From Bacillus tuaregi (GTDB taxonomy: Bacteria > Bacillota > Bacilli > Bacillales > Cytobacillaceae): a stretch of 64,000 nt of DNA. Below, in pieces: positions 16,580 to 26,171 of this stretch. Each line of letters begins with the position of its first letter. The first letter of the stretch is position 1. The translations under genes and the position numbers were made by a program. The notes below the pieces were generated by a model. It made no database searches and was not told where the DNA came from. It saw only the letters and a program-made list of their open reading frames with translations. The stretch lies in the NCBI RefSeq assembly GCF_900104575.1, contig NZ_LT629731.1:446189-510188 (forward strand), written 5' to 3'.

Positions 16580-19135
16580 ATGGCTTACCAACCAAAGTCT
16601 TACCGTAAATTTATCGCAACTGCAGCGGCAGTAGCAGTAGTTGCTCCAGTAGCAGCACCAGCAGCATTTGCAGCAGCTGCATTTGATGACGTAGCAGGAA
16701 CTCGCTATGAAGCAGCAGTTACAGCATTAGCTGAAGCTGGAATCGTAAAAGGTGATAACGGCAGCTACAAGCCTTACACTGATATCACTCGTGCAGAAGC
16801 AGCAGTAATCGTTGAGCGTGCATTAGGTCTTGAAGATACTGATGCTGAAAATCCATTCACTGATGTAAGTGAAACTAGCTTTGCTCGCGATGCAATCGTG
16901 AAATTAGCTGAAGCAAAAATCATCAACGGATTAACTTCAGATACTTTCGGTCCTAACGAAAAAATCACTCGTGGCCAAATGGCAAAAGTTATCGCTCTTG
17001 CATTTGATCTTGAGTTAGGTGACGGAAAAACTTCATTTACAGATGTTGCTGAAACTGGCACATTTGCTAAGTATATCGATGCAATCGCCGATGCAAAAGT
17101 AGCAAGCGGTAAAGCTGATGGTACTTTCGGATTAAGTGAAAACATCCTTCGTGGTGACTTTGCTTTAATGATTAATAATGCAATTAATATTGTAAACGCA
17201 GTCCCTGTTGTTGAAGGTGTAAGTGCAAACACGCCTAAAACACTAAAATTAACTGGAACAGCGTTAACAAATCTTGATATTGCTGATGTAACTGTAGAAG
17301 GAAATACAGTTAAAGAAGTAAAAGCTAGTGCGGATGGTACGTCTGCTACTGTTACTTTAGAGGATGTTTTAGTAGATAACCAAGAAGTTAAAGTAACTGT
17401 AAATTCTAATGACGAATTAAAAGAATTCACAGTGAAATATTCATTGTCTGTTGATACAGTAACTGTTGATACTGCTACATTTGATGATGATACTAAAAAT
17501 CAAAAAGTAACATTTAAAATTAATGGAGAAGCTACTGACTTAGATTATTTAGCAGCTACTGGCTATACTGTTGAATTCTTATCATTAGATAAAGATGGTA
17601 AAGTAGCAGTAGATACATTCTTTAAATCTGGTGATGAAAAGAGTGCTGATGGAAAATTAGCTGATTCCGTTGCCCGCGGCAAATACCAAATTCAAGTAAC
17701 AATCTCTAAAAATGGTACAGTACTAACTTCTGAGAAAACAACTGTAGAGGTTAAAAACTTAGATAGCGCAGCATCTTCAATCTCTGACTATGAGCTAACA
17801 AATAATGATTTAGGCGAAAAACAAAATAGTACTACATTAGTAGTTGGAGAATCTGCTGAGTTTACAGAGTTAACTGTAAAAGCAGGAGATGCTACAAATA
17901 AAATTGCAACTGGTATTGAAGTGGAATCTTCAAACGAAGGTGTAATTTCAATTAGTGAGAATGCTGGAGTTTATACTTTAAATGCTGAAGCACCTGGAAC
18001 AGCTAAGATAACAGTTTCTTACGGTGATCTTGAAAAAGAATTGACTTTCACAGTTGATAATGAAGCTCGTAAAGTTGCTAAAGTTACTCCTGATAAAAGT
18101 TCTGTAACAGTTGTTTCTGGTATTGCTACAGACGTAAAAGTAAAAGTAACTGACCAATACGGTGACCCATTTGATTCAGATACAGATGATATTGAAGAAG
18201 TTCTTCCAAGCAATAAGGATGATTTATTTGCAGTTGGTTATGATTTCGATATTGATTCAAACTCAGAAGGAAAAGTTACACTTTCAGTAACAGGTAAGAA
18301 TGCAGAAAGTGGAACAATTTATTTTAAAGATGAAGATGGAAAATCTCTAGGTACTCTTAAAGTGACAGTAACAAAAGTAAATAACTTAGGTAAAAAAGTT
18401 CTAGAAGTAGTAAAAACATCTAATCAATCTGATGATAATAAATTAGATGTAGTTGATGCAAATGATAATACAGTGACTTATAAGTTAGCTAAATATACAA
18501 CTCAAGGTGTTTATACTGGTGTTCAAAATTTAGAAAACTATACTGCTAAATTCGATAAGGAAGTAGTAACAGTTGATGGTAATGAAACAGGTGAAGTAGT
18601 GTTAGGTGACATTACTGAGTTTGATGTTGTTGCTGTAGATGAAGGTACTACTGATATTGCATTGTATGATGCTGAAGGTGTATATGTTGCTAAAATCACT
18701 GTTACTGTATCTAATGATGTAGCGGAAATTAAGAGCGTAGATTGGAAGAAAGCTGATACAATTAATTACATCGGAGAAGTAATTAACTATAAAGATGTAC
18801 TTGATATAGTTGCAAGTGATGACAGTGATATTGTGAAAAATATCAATCTTACTACTTCAACAGTTCACAAAGTACGTATCGTTGATGAAGATAATGGCGG
18901 TCAGATTTTCATCGATAAAGATGATGATGGTGAATTTGATAACGACGAAACTTACTTAGGAACATTAGTTGGAAAACTATCAACAAGTGCAGAAATCAAT
19001 GATGCATTCGGCGGCATTGTTACTGGTATAACAACTGCTCAAGATGATAAAGGCACTGTTATCTTCAGTATTATTGATGAGAATGATAATGATAAAGTCC
19101 TAGTATCTACTTCTATTTCAGTTGACGTAGAATAA
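16580..19135 (+). CDS. Probable main S-layer protein (SLH; pair B, first copy)
   Basis: An 851-residue exported protein with a classic Ala/Val-rich signal peptide to about residue 32. Three SLH domains follow at about 33-205. SLH1 carries the canonical ITRAE loop; SLH2 and SLH3 have ITRGQ and ILRGD. The remaining 640 residues are Val/Thr/Asp/Lys-rich beta domains of the Sap/EA1 assembly type, with no cysteine seen. Strong promoter, conserved long leader, AAAGGGAGG site, extremely regular codon use and a perfect terminator all point to very high expression. Export probably uses SecA2/SlaP encoded upstream. The downstream paralogue at 20098 shares the domain order but lacks the high-expression features. 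Confidence 0.93.
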   Translation: MAYQPKSYRKFIATAAAVAVVAPVAAPAAFAAAAFDDVAGTRYEAAVTALAEAGIVKGDNGSYKPYTDITRAEAAVIVERALGLEDTDAENPFTDVSETSFARDAIVKLAEAKIINGLTSDTFGPNEKITRGQMAKVIALAFDLELGDGKTSFTDVAETGTFAKYIDAIADAKVASGKADGTFGLSENILRGDFALMINNAINIVNAVPVVEGVSANTPKTLKLTGTALTNLDIADVTVEGNTVKEVKASADGTSATVTLEDVLVDNQEVKVTVNSNDELKEFTVKYSLSVDTVTVDTATFDDDTKNQKVTFKINGEATDLDYLAATGYTVEFLSLDKDGKVAVDTFFKSGDEKSADGKLADSVARGKYQIQVTISKNGTVLTSEKTTVEVKNLDSAASSISDYELTNNDLGEKQNSTTLVVGESAEFTELTVKAGDATNKIATGIEVESSNEGVISISENAGVYTLNAEAPGTAKITVSYGDLEKELTFTVDNEARKVAKVTPDKSSVTVVSGIATDVKVKVTDQYGDPFDSDTDDIEEVLPSNKDDLFAVGYDFDIDSNSEGKVTLSVTGKNAESGTIYFKDEDGKSLGTLKVTVTKVNNLGKKVLEVVKTSNQSDDNKLDVVDANDNTVTYKLAKYTTQGVYTGVQNLENYTAKFDKEVVTVDGNETGEVVLGDITEFDVVAVDEGTTDIALYDAEGVYVAKITVTVSNDVAEIKSVDWKKADTINYIGEVINYKDVLDIVASDDSDIVKNINLTTSTVHKVRIVDEDNGGQIFIDKDDDGEFDNDETYLGTLVGKLSTSAEINDAFGGIVTGITTAQDDKGTVIFSIIDENDNDKVLVSTSISVDVE

Positions 19136-19232
19136 TTTTCATTAGTTATAATATTTAGTTACAAGCGTAATTAATAGAAATAGAAATTAGTTTAAATGTG
19201 TACAACGAACCTTTTTTATTTCACTAAATATT

Positions 19233-19270
19233 AAGCCCTATAGAGAAATTTCTCTATAGGGCTTTTCTTT
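19233..19270 (+). terminator. Perfect palindromic terminator of the main S-layer gene
   Basis: Positions 19233-19264 form an uninterrupted 32-bp palindrome (AAGCCCTATAGAGAAA and its complement), followed by TTCTTT. The next base, 19271, is the 5' end of a group II intron remnant. Confidence 0.9.
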
Positions 19271-19840
19271 GTGCTCCCGGCAATGGCTAGAACTTGGTAA
19301 TGAAAATCCACTACATGCTTGGCAGCTGGAACTGTTTTCTAATGTCAAGTGTGTATACCATGAAGTGGAATCTGAAGGAATCCTTAGGCAAACTCCCAAG
19401 CTGCTGGACATAAACTGTATATAAGACTGAATAGGAATGGACGAGTTTGCAAAGCAAAACAAAGTCCGATACTTCACGAGTTCCATATTGTAAATAAACA
19501 GTTCATGAGAGGAAGGTTATAGTTCTTACTAAGGGGCTTACGAGGGTTCACGGCAAGAGGGATGGAATATGACTCAAGAAAAAGTCTGCGAGTGATGATA
19601 GACTGAATTTTAAGAATCTAGCAGAGGTCATTGCAATTCTTAAAGTTTGAAGAACTGAACAATAATAAACTTAAAGGAATATGGTGGTAAGGACAGAGAG
19701 AACACAGACATCATCAATAGATGGGCTTTTAGCAGAGATATAAGTTGGAAACTAAGAGTATGCGAGAGCGTGTAGTTCTGTCTTTAAAGAAGTAGAACTG
19801 CAAAATAGTATCGATTTAATTGACAAAGGGATTTAAATAA
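19271..19840 (+). mobile_element. Group IIC intron remnant inserted behind the S-layer terminator
   Basis: The sequence begins GTGCTCCCGGC, the 5' end of bacterial class C introns (GUGYGCCCGGC). It then follows domain I in order: GTGGAATCTGAAGGAA (near 19363), GGCAAAC, GGACGAGTTTGCAAAGCAAA (from 19439) with its paired AGTCC, and TTCTTAC followed by GGGG. Later comes AGCAGAGGTCAT (near 19621), as in domain III. At 19690-19836 one frame reads like a degraded reverse-transcriptase N-terminus (RTERTQTSS, EYARACSSVFKEVELQNSI) with several stops. No domain V hairpin is found, so splicing and mobility are lost. The right boundary is uncertain. Class C introns typically insert just after terminator stems, exactly as here. 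Confidence 0.8.
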
Positions 19841-20097
19841 TTAAATTTTTTAGGCCTGTAAAAAGTTCAAAGCTAATAAGGGAGTAGCGAGAGATCCTTG
19901 GTTCCTGAAACAAACCACTTTGAAAGAAATAAGGTGCAGAACACACCAATTCATAAAAGAACTGGCTTACTACCAAAATAGTACCAAAGGAATATATATT
20001 GATTATTGTTATAATAGAAAAGTATATAGTAATGTTGAGATTGTGAACCGAATCTATTTAATCTATAAGAATATATAAACAATTGGGGGATTCAATC
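19841..20097. other. Intergenic stretch, possible further intron debris and promoter
   Basis: No open frame is convincing. The part up to about 19980 may be more decayed intron sequence. TATAAT at 20010-20015 could be the -10 box of the SLH gene at 20098, with no good -35 box. Confidence 0.35.
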
Positions 20098-22665
20098 ATG
20101 ATTGAACAATTAAAATCCTTCTATAAAATTATTATTATCATAGCCTTTTCTGTGATTATAGCTACAACTACGATAGGATTTGCAGCTAATTTCGAAGATG
20201 TCTCATCCGACTATAAAGAAGCGGTAGATTTTCTTGTTTCAAGAGGAATTAAAGGTCTTACTGAAAATACTTTCGGAACACAAGAGAATATCAAGCGTGT
20301 TGACGCAGCTGTTATGGTTGCTAACGTTCTTAGTCTTGACGTTGAAGCAGCACCGGATGCTGGTTTTACTGATGTTCCACAACGGGCATCGAAACACGTA
20401 AATGCTCTTAAAATGGCTGGAATCACTGATGGGAAAACTGAAACAACCTTTGCTTCCCAGCAAAAAATCACTCGTGGGGAGCTTGCAATCTGGTTACAAA
20501 GGGGCTTCAAGCTTGAAGCAGACAAAGGTGAATTAGCTTTTACGGATGTAGCGGAACGTTACGAAGAAGCAGTATCAGCATTAGTAGCAGCTGGAATTAC
20601 AAACGGAACAACTGAAACAACTTTTGGAACTAGAGATAACGCAAAACGTGGTGATTTTGCTAAGTTCCTATTAAGGGCAGATCAAACGGTCATTCCACTA
20701 TCCATAGAGAGTGTAAATGCAGTAAATTCTAAGACAGTAAAAATTACAGGTGTTGGTTTAAAAAAATTAAAAAACGAAGCCGTAACTGTAGAAAATAATA
20801 CCGTAACAGAGATTATTTCATCTGCTGATGGTAAAACTGCTATAGTAACACTATCATCTAATTTGTTTTTCAATCAAACTACAAAAGTAAAAATAAATGA
20901 AGCTTCTTTCGATGTGACATTTAAGCTAGAACTTGATTCTGTTACTATCGAAGAAGTTGTTTATGATGATGATACGGTTGGTCAATTTGTTGCCATTAAA
21001 GTTAACGATACTAGTGTTAACGCTCAAGAATTAAGCAATGCTGGTTTTACAGTTCAATTCGAAGCTTTTTCGAATAGAAGTGCTACAAAAAATGTAACGA
21101 GTGAATTATTTGTTGCTAGCTCTACTGGTAAATTAAATACTAACTTCACCATACCTTACTCTGGAAAAGAGTTCTATGTAAGAGTGAAGGTAATAATGGG
21201 TGCTGAAGTAATGGTCTCAGAGTTAACCCAAATTAAAATAAAGAACCTTGACCTTGTTGTTGATTCAATCACTGCAGTTGAATTAGTAAATCTTACAACT
21301 ACATTCAAACAGAACAGTACAACTCTTGTAGCTGGTGAAACGGCTCAATTTACTAAAATCAATGTAAAGTCAGGTTCTGAAATAGATACTGTAACTGGAG
21401 GATTCACTGTTAAGTCATCTGATGTATCAGTAATATCTGTTAGTGAAGACGAACATGGAAACGATGTATTAACTGCACAAGGACCTGGTACAGCAACAAT
21501 TACTGTAACCTACGGTGGAGCACTTTTTAATCGAACTTTCACAGTTAAAAATGATAAACGCGAAGCAACAAAAATTGATGCAGACAAAACTTCGCTTACT
21601 GTTGTAAAAAATGGTAATAAAACAACTAAAGTTAGACTTTTAGATCAGTATGGCGATCCAATGGCTATCACTAGTGGTGTTAATGTTTCTTTACTAGTAA
21701 TCAATGAGAAAATAAATGTATCACTTAGCAATTCATCTGGAGAAGATAGTGAAGCAGTTTTAAAAGTGGAAGGTAAAGACACTGGTTCAGCATACATTAT
21801 ATTCCGTGATGCTGCTAATTTAAAAATTGGTACAACGATAGTCAATGTTAATGTAACAGAAAATGGAACATTAGCTAAATATGAGCTGGAAGTTGATAAT
21901 AATATCAGTGATAGTGATGTAACGAAGATAAATGAAGTGACTAATGCTACGATTGCTAAAGATAAAATCTCTAATGACGCAATACTTGATATAAAAGATG
22001 ATAAGTTCTTAAAGCTTAATATTCAAGCTCTCAACTCGGATGGAGTTAAACTATCTAAGCCTGAAGCATCTAGTTATACGGTAACCACTTATGTATCAAA
22101 AGTCGGTGTGTTGGCATCTAAACCTTATTATGCAGGCGAAGGATTTATTGTGGTAGAAGCTGGAGAAAACGCTGGTACAGCAACAATTGTTGTAACAAAT
22201 AATAGCAATAGAAGTATTATAGCAACTTTCAAAATAACTGTTGAAAAAGTTGGTTATGACGTAGTTGAGGCGGCATTAAAAAATGTGGAGACAGCAACTT
22301 ATGCACAGATAATAAACTATGAAGACTTTTTATCATATACTGAGTCGGTAAATGACCCTATTATTTCTGGTATTAAATTAACTAAGTCAGTAACGTATCC
22401 TGTGCGTCTGGATATAAGGGGCGTTAGTGGTACAGTGGGCTCACTCTATCTGGATAAAAATGCAGATGGCTTTTTTGATGTATCAGAGGGTGATATCGAA
22501 GTGGGTCGAATAGTGATTACTATAATTGGAGAATTTGCTGATACTGAGTTTGATGCTATTGCTGGTGTTGATGTAACAACTAGTGATGAAGGCACAATAT
22601 TATTTAAAGTACTTGATACCGAAGATAGAGTAATAGCAATTAAAGCAGTTAAAGTTGAAATCTAA
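20098..22665 (+). CDS. SLH-domain surface protein (pair B, second copy)
   Basis: The ATG at 20098 lies 8 nt behind TTGGGGG and gives an 855-residue protein. The signal peptide is more hydrophobic and Ile-rich (FYKIIIIIAFSVIIATTTIGFA) than in the main S-layer protein. Three SLH domains span roughly 30-205, with loop motifs IKRVD, ITRGE and AKRGD; the first departs from the TRAE-type loop. The body parallels the 16580 product: VDSVTIEEVVYDDDTVGQFV matches DTVTVDTATFDDDTKNQKV, and both have PGTAxITVxYG and DQYGDPM/F. It is therefore an ancient duplicate with lower codon bias and no strong promoter, and a group II intron remnant lies between the two copies. Likely a minor surface protein or a phase-specific alternative S-layer subunit. 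Confidence 0.9.
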   Translation: MIEQLKSFYKIIIIIAFSVIIATTTIGFAANFEDVSSDYKEAVDFLVSRGIKGLTENTFGTQENIKRVDAAVMVANVLSLDVEAAPDAGFTDVPQRASKHVNALKMAGITDGKTETTFASQQKITRGELAIWLQRGFKLEADKGELAFTDVAERYEEAVSALVAAGITNGTTETTFGTRDNAKRGDFAKFLLRADQTVIPLSIESVNAVNSKTVKITGVGLKKLKNEAVTVENNTVTEIISSADGKTAIVTLSSNLFFNQTTKVKINEASFDVTFKLELDSVTIEEVVYDDDTVGQFVAIKVNDTSVNAQELSNAGFTVQFEAFSNRSATKNVTSELFVASSTGKLNTNFTIPYSGKEFYVRVKVIMGAEVMVSELTQIKIKNLDLVVDSITAVELVNLTTTFKQNSTTLVAGETAQFTKINVKSGSEIDTVTGGFTVKSSDVSVISVSEDEHGNDVLTAQGPGTATITVTYGGALFNRTFTVKNDKREATKIDADKTSLTVVKNGNKTTKVRLLDQYGDPMAITSGVNVSLLVINEKINVSLSNSSGEDSEAVLKVEGKDTGSAYIIFRDAANLKIGTTIVNVNVTENGTLAKYELEVDNNISDSDVTKINEVTNATIAKDKISNDAILDIKDDKFLKLNIQALNSDGVKLSKPEASSYTVTTYVSKVGVLASKPYYAGEGFIVVEAGENAGTATIVVTNNSNRSIIATFKITVEKVGYDVVEAALKNVETATYAQIINYEDFLSYTESVNDPIISGIKLTKSVTYPVRLDIRGVSGTVGSLYLDKNADGFFDVSEGDIEVGRIVITIIGEFADTEFDAIAGVDVTTSDEGTILFKVLDTEDRVIAIKAVKVEI

Positions 22666-22751
22666 AAAACAATTGGATAATTCTATTTGCCTTGCAAAGG
22701 GGAAACATCTAGTGCACGGTTCCATGCTCCGAACTAATAACATCTGAATGT

Positions 22752-22787
22752 AAGAATAGACCTGTAGAAATCTACAGGGCTATTCTT
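22752..22787 (+). terminator. Terminator of the 20098 gene
   Basis: A symmetrical hairpin pairs AAGAATAG with CTATTCTT and CCTGTAGA (22761-22768) with TCTACAGG (22771-22778). The tail after the stem is short. The CTGTAGA core recalls the other SLH-gene terminators. Confidence 0.65.
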
Positions 22788-22964
22788 TATGAAAGTTGGT
22801 TTGTTTTTTTCATTATTCTATTGTACTTCTTTCTTTAAAATATTCGTAATCTATTTATTCGTTTTACATTATAATGATATAATAAACAGATAGAAAATAT
22901 TTCTACATATGGTATGATAATTTTTTTAGATAAAAATGGCTTCACAAGTGAGAGGAGAAATACA

Positions 22965-24371
22965 ATGAAGAAGTTTGCTTACATGCTTGCTGCGGGACTG
23001 GCATTTACATCACTTCAACCGACTATATATGCACAGGCTGCAGTTAATCAGCAAGAAGAAACAACAGAAAAAGAAACACTATCTGTTTTGTCCATCGATG
23101 ACGTAATAGAGCGTGGTTTAGATAGAAACTCGACGCTATTACTTTTAGAATATCAAATGGAAATCATGGATAATCAGCACAAAGACATGGAGAAGGATAT
23201 TGAAGATTTAGAAGATGATATCGACGAAGCTGATTCTAGCTTACCAAATATTAATCTTAAAACAATTAAGGAAAATATTGCTGGCTTACAACTATTAATA
23301 TCAACGCTTGAAGAAGAAATTGCTGGGCTAGAAGCAGAACTTGGAGAAGATGAAGGCGGTTCAATCGAATTTTTAGAAAATCAAAATGAGCTTCTTAAGT
23401 TAAAGCTTGATAAATTGGAAGCTTCCATTGCAAGTGGACAGCTAGAACAAGTTGTGAGTGGATACAACCAAGCTTTGCAAGCCATCAATGCTCAAATTGA
23501 GGCTTTGGAAGATGCTATCGACCAATTGCAGCTTGCATTACAAAAGATGGAAGTGGGAGAGCTTCAATTAAACTATGAAGCTGAAGAAGCGGAACAGATG
23601 GTTAAAATGATGTTAACATCTTCATATACAGGCTTGATTTCTACAAAGCAGCAAATTGATTTAATGGAATCATCTGTTGTGCAGGTAGAAAAAAATGTGA
23701 ACATTTTGGAGAAAAAAGTTGAGGTAGGTATTGCTTCAGCATATGAACTAGAGCAAAGTGAACGCGATCTGGAAAAACAAAGGCAAGCACTAGACCTGGC
23801 TAAACAGGATTATCAAAGAGAGTTAGCCAAGCTTCTACTTGATATCGATGTGGAATATAACGCAGAAATCAAACTTAAAGATTTAGAGATTAATACGAAT
23901 ACAGATAAAGTAGCAGCAAACAAAATGGATAAACTAGTAAAAGATTCTTACGCATATAAAAAAGCAGAGCTAAATCTAAAGAATGCAGAACTGGATTTAA
24001 ATGATTTAATGGATCAAGATGATGCTAGTGAGTATAAAATAAAGCAGGCAGAATTAACGATTGAAGTTGATAAGGAAAAAATTAGACAGTTGAAGCTTGA
24101 CCTAAAAGAAAGTATCGAAAATCTTTATTATGATTTAGATAAAGCGGTGCAAACCCTATCAGATAAAAAGAGAGATTTGGAGTATGCTAAAAATGATTCA
24201 AATCGCTTTAAAGTTCAGTATGAATTAGGAATAATATCTGAGTTTCAATATCAGCAATCGAGCTTGTCCGTAAAGCAAGCCGAATTTGATTTGGAAATGG
24301 CTGAAATAAGCTATTATATGATTAATGAACAAGTGAAGGCAACACATGAAGGAGTTATTCAGGTCCAATAA
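22965..24371 (+). CDS. TolC-family-like exported coiled-coil protein
   Basis: The ATG at 22965 (MKKFAYMLAAGLAFTSLQP) follows AGAGGAGA. The extra 17 codons upstream are unsupported. The 468-residue protein has a signal peptide cut near residue 27 and is otherwise almost wholly helical. Long heptad-rich coiled coils span about 55-210 (with many Asp/Glu, e.g. DLEDDIDEAD) and 240-450. The second half has the TolC pattern ISTKQQIDLMESSVVQVEKN, then VGIASAYELEQSERDLEKQ. A matching VQYELGIISEFQYQQSSLSV, typical of the repeated helical hairpins of TolC, lies near the C-terminus. A monoderm has no outer membrane, so an adaptor or S-layer-associated role is possible. It sits among SLH genes but has no SLH domain. 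Function is unknown. Confidence 0.75.
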   Translation: MKKFAYMLAAGLAFTSLQPTIYAQAAVNQQEETTEKETLSVLSIDDVIERGLDRNSTLLLLEYQMEIMDNQHKDMEKDIEDLEDDIDEADSSLPNINLKTIKENIAGLQLLISTLEEEIAGLEAELGEDEGGSIEFLENQNELLKLKLDKLEASIASGQLEQVVSGYNQALQAINAQIEALEDAIDQLQLALQKMEVGELQLNYEAEEAEQMVKMMLTSSYTGLISTKQQIDLMESSVVQVEKNVNILEKKVEVGIASAYELEQSERDLEKQRQALDLAKQDYQRELAKLLLDIDVEYNAEIKLKDLEINTNTDKVAANKMDKLVKDSYAYKKAELNLKNAELDLNDLMDQDDASEYKIKQAELTIEVDKEKIRQLKLDLKESIENLYYDLDKAVQTLSDKKRDLEYAKNDSNRFKVQYELGIISEFQYQQSSLSVKQAEFDLEMAEISYYMINEQVKATHEGVIQVQ

Positions 24372-24400
24372 TTACCAAATGCTAAATACATTAAGTTAAG

Positions 24401-24440
24401 TAAGGAGTTCGCTACAGTAAAATAGCAGCTCCTTATTTTT
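24401..24440 (+). terminator. Terminator after the TolC-like gene
   Basis: TAAGGAGTTCGCTA pairs with TAGCAGCTCCTTA (two central mismatches), followed by TTTTT. Confidence 0.7.
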
Positions 24441-24567
24441 AAATAATATTTAATAGTAATCGAGTCTATCTGACTAGGGAAATTTATTATCAAAACTAGT
24501 AACCACAGAATAATACAATCTATGATATAATATGTCGATATAATAATGAGGAGAGTGCTTGATAAGT

Positions 24568-25650
24568 ATGAAACGATACAAATATTTTTTGGTTCTCCCA
24601 ATTCTATTTTTATTGGGAATGTCTGTAATAACCTCACAGGCAGATGCAGCTGAACTATCTTTTACAGACTATCAAAAAGATAATTTTGGCTATGCGTCTG
24701 TTTCACAATTAGTCTCAGAAGGGATTATTCAAGGTTACAAGGATAATAGCTTTAAGCCTGATAGAGCCGTAAAACGTATAGAAACAGCCGTGATGTTCAA
24801 GCGGGCTCTTCCAATAGAAGCAGCAATCAGTGGATCAGGCTTTAAGGATGTACCGGATACGTCAGAATTTGCACAGGCTACCGCAGCTGTGAAAACAGCC
24901 GGAATTTTCAAGGGGTCATCTAATGGTACATTCGGTCCGAATGATCTTTTAACAAGAGAACAAATGGCATCCGTTATTGTACGTGCCTTTGATCTAGAAC
25001 CAGTTTCAGATGTCAACGTTACCTTAACAGACCTTAATCAAGTTTCCACAGCACATGTCGATGATGTAAAAGTATTATTCCAGAATGGGATAACCAAGGG
25101 TAAGAACAATGGTGCATTTGATCCAAAGGGCTCTGTATCAAGAGCAGAGTTCTCTGTGTTTCTTCACCGAGCATTACAAAACTTCAATGGAGAAAATCCG
25201 GATAATGGGATTGGAACACCTCCAATTGGAAATATCCCTGGCGGTCCAGGTCAGATGGATCAGACTAAACCGGATGTAAGAAATACTGAATTAATAATAG
25301 ACTCTAGTAGCTTAAATGGGCAGTTATCTTCTACTGACAACGGTATCCAGATTACCTATAATCTAAAAAATCAAAGTCCTGAGAGTATAATCAAAGAAGG
25401 TACTATCAACGTTTCAGAAGCCAGCACACTAAGTATTACCAAAGCCCCTAACAAGGTCATGCTTGTACTAGGTAATGATACAACACAGCAGTTAACACAA
25501 GGCAGTAATATTCTTTCCTTCACTGATAAGCTGAGTTTAGTAGATATTAGCCAGATTTCTGATCATATTGGTAATTTTACTGTAGAAGGAAAACTGACTG
25601 ACCACGCAGGAAATAGTAAGGATATCACGATTAGTTTTATTGTGAAGTAA
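24568..25650 (+). CDS. Small SLH-domain surface protein (pair C, first copy)
   Basis: The ATG at 24568 (MKRYKYFLVLPIL) is preferred over the upstream TTG; GAGGAGA lies at the right distance upstream and the paralogue at 34590 has the same start. A TATAAT at 24527-24532 is shared with the paralogue. The 360-residue product has a signal peptide to about 28 and three SLH domains at roughly 30-205. Their loop motifs are VKRIE, LTREQ and VSRAE, so only the third is canonical. A Gly/Pro-rich linker follows (NGIGTPPIGNIPGGPGQ), then one beta domain of about 130 residues. It may be a surface enzyme inhibitor or structural protein; no catalytic motif is seen. Confidence 0.88.
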   Translation: MKRYKYFLVLPILFLLGMSVITSQADAAELSFTDYQKDNFGYASVSQLVSEGIIQGYKDNSFKPDRAVKRIETAVMFKRALPIEAAISGSGFKDVPDTSEFAQATAAVKTAGIFKGSSNGTFGPNDLLTREQMASVIVRAFDLEPVSDVNVTLTDLNQVSTAHVDDVKVLFQNGITKGKNNGAFDPKGSVSRAEFSVFLHRALQNFNGENPDNGIGTPPIGNIPGGPGQMDQTKPDVRNTELIIDSSSLNGQLSSTDNGIQITYNLKNQSPESIIKEGTINVSEASTLSITKAPNKVMLVLGNDTTQQLTQGSNILSFTDKLSLVDISQISDHIGNFTVEGKLTDHAGNSKDITISFIVK

Positions 25651-25722
25651 GCTAATAATAAATTATAAGACCCACCCTGCCTTAGAATTTTCTAAAATAG
25701 TGCAGGGATTGTTAGTTGATTA

Positions 25723-25765
25723 GAAGGAGCTAGCTACTAGATAAGTAGCTGCTCCTTCTTTTTTA
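25723..25765 (+). terminator. Terminator of the 24568 gene
   Basis: GAAGGAGCTAGCTACT pairs with AAGTAGCTGCTCCTTC (one bulge), followed by TTTTTTA. Confidence 0.85.
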
Positions 25766-25820
25766 TTGGGGAGAGCCCGAATTCTAATCATAATCATCAG
25801 CTTATTCAGTACCATTCTAT

Positions 25821-25892
25821 TCACACACTCTCCCTAACAGCCTCAACAACCGACCTCTTCCTCTCCACACTCCCTTTTCTCAGCAATTGAAC
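25821..25892 (-). pseudogene. Severed 3' end of the acyltransferase gene
   Basis: Read on the minus strand from 25892, 23 codons continue the acyltransferase frame (VQLLRKGSVERKRSVVEA) to a TGA at 25821-25823. The main part lies on the other side of IS66, ending in VQL. The intact paralogue at 47627 continues VQLLNRGIVKKK at the same point, which confirms the join. Confidence 0.88.
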
Positions 25893-25979
25893 GTAAGCCC
25901 GTATTCAAACGACGCATATAAATAGAGCTGCACCTCCTGTAATATGATCATATCAATATTAAAGGGAGGTGCTTTTCAT

Positions 25980-26171
25980 ATGCCAGATCAAAAACTGACT
26001 ATTGTTCCCGTTACACTTCTTCCTGAAAATAAAAGTAACTCCGTGTCACCACCAACCAGCTCTTCCTCTAGCATCTGCACAATCAAAACGGCAAATGCGG
26101 AAATCCTCTTTTATAATGGTGTAGACGAGCACATCATCCTAACAATCATGAGGGAGTTGAAGCATTGGTGA
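25980..26171 (+). CDS. tnpA: IS66 accessory protein TnpA
   Basis: The ATG at 25980 follows GGGAGGTG. The 63-residue product (MPDQKLTIVPVTLLP) ends in the NAEILFYNGVDEHIILTIM segment typical of the first small IS66 protein. It overlaps the next gene by a few bases, suggesting coupled translation. Needed for IS66 transposition; mechanism unclear. Confidence 0.8.
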   Translation: MPDQKLTIVPVTLLPENKSNSVSPPTSSSSSICTIKTANAEILFYNGVDEHIILTIMRELKHW

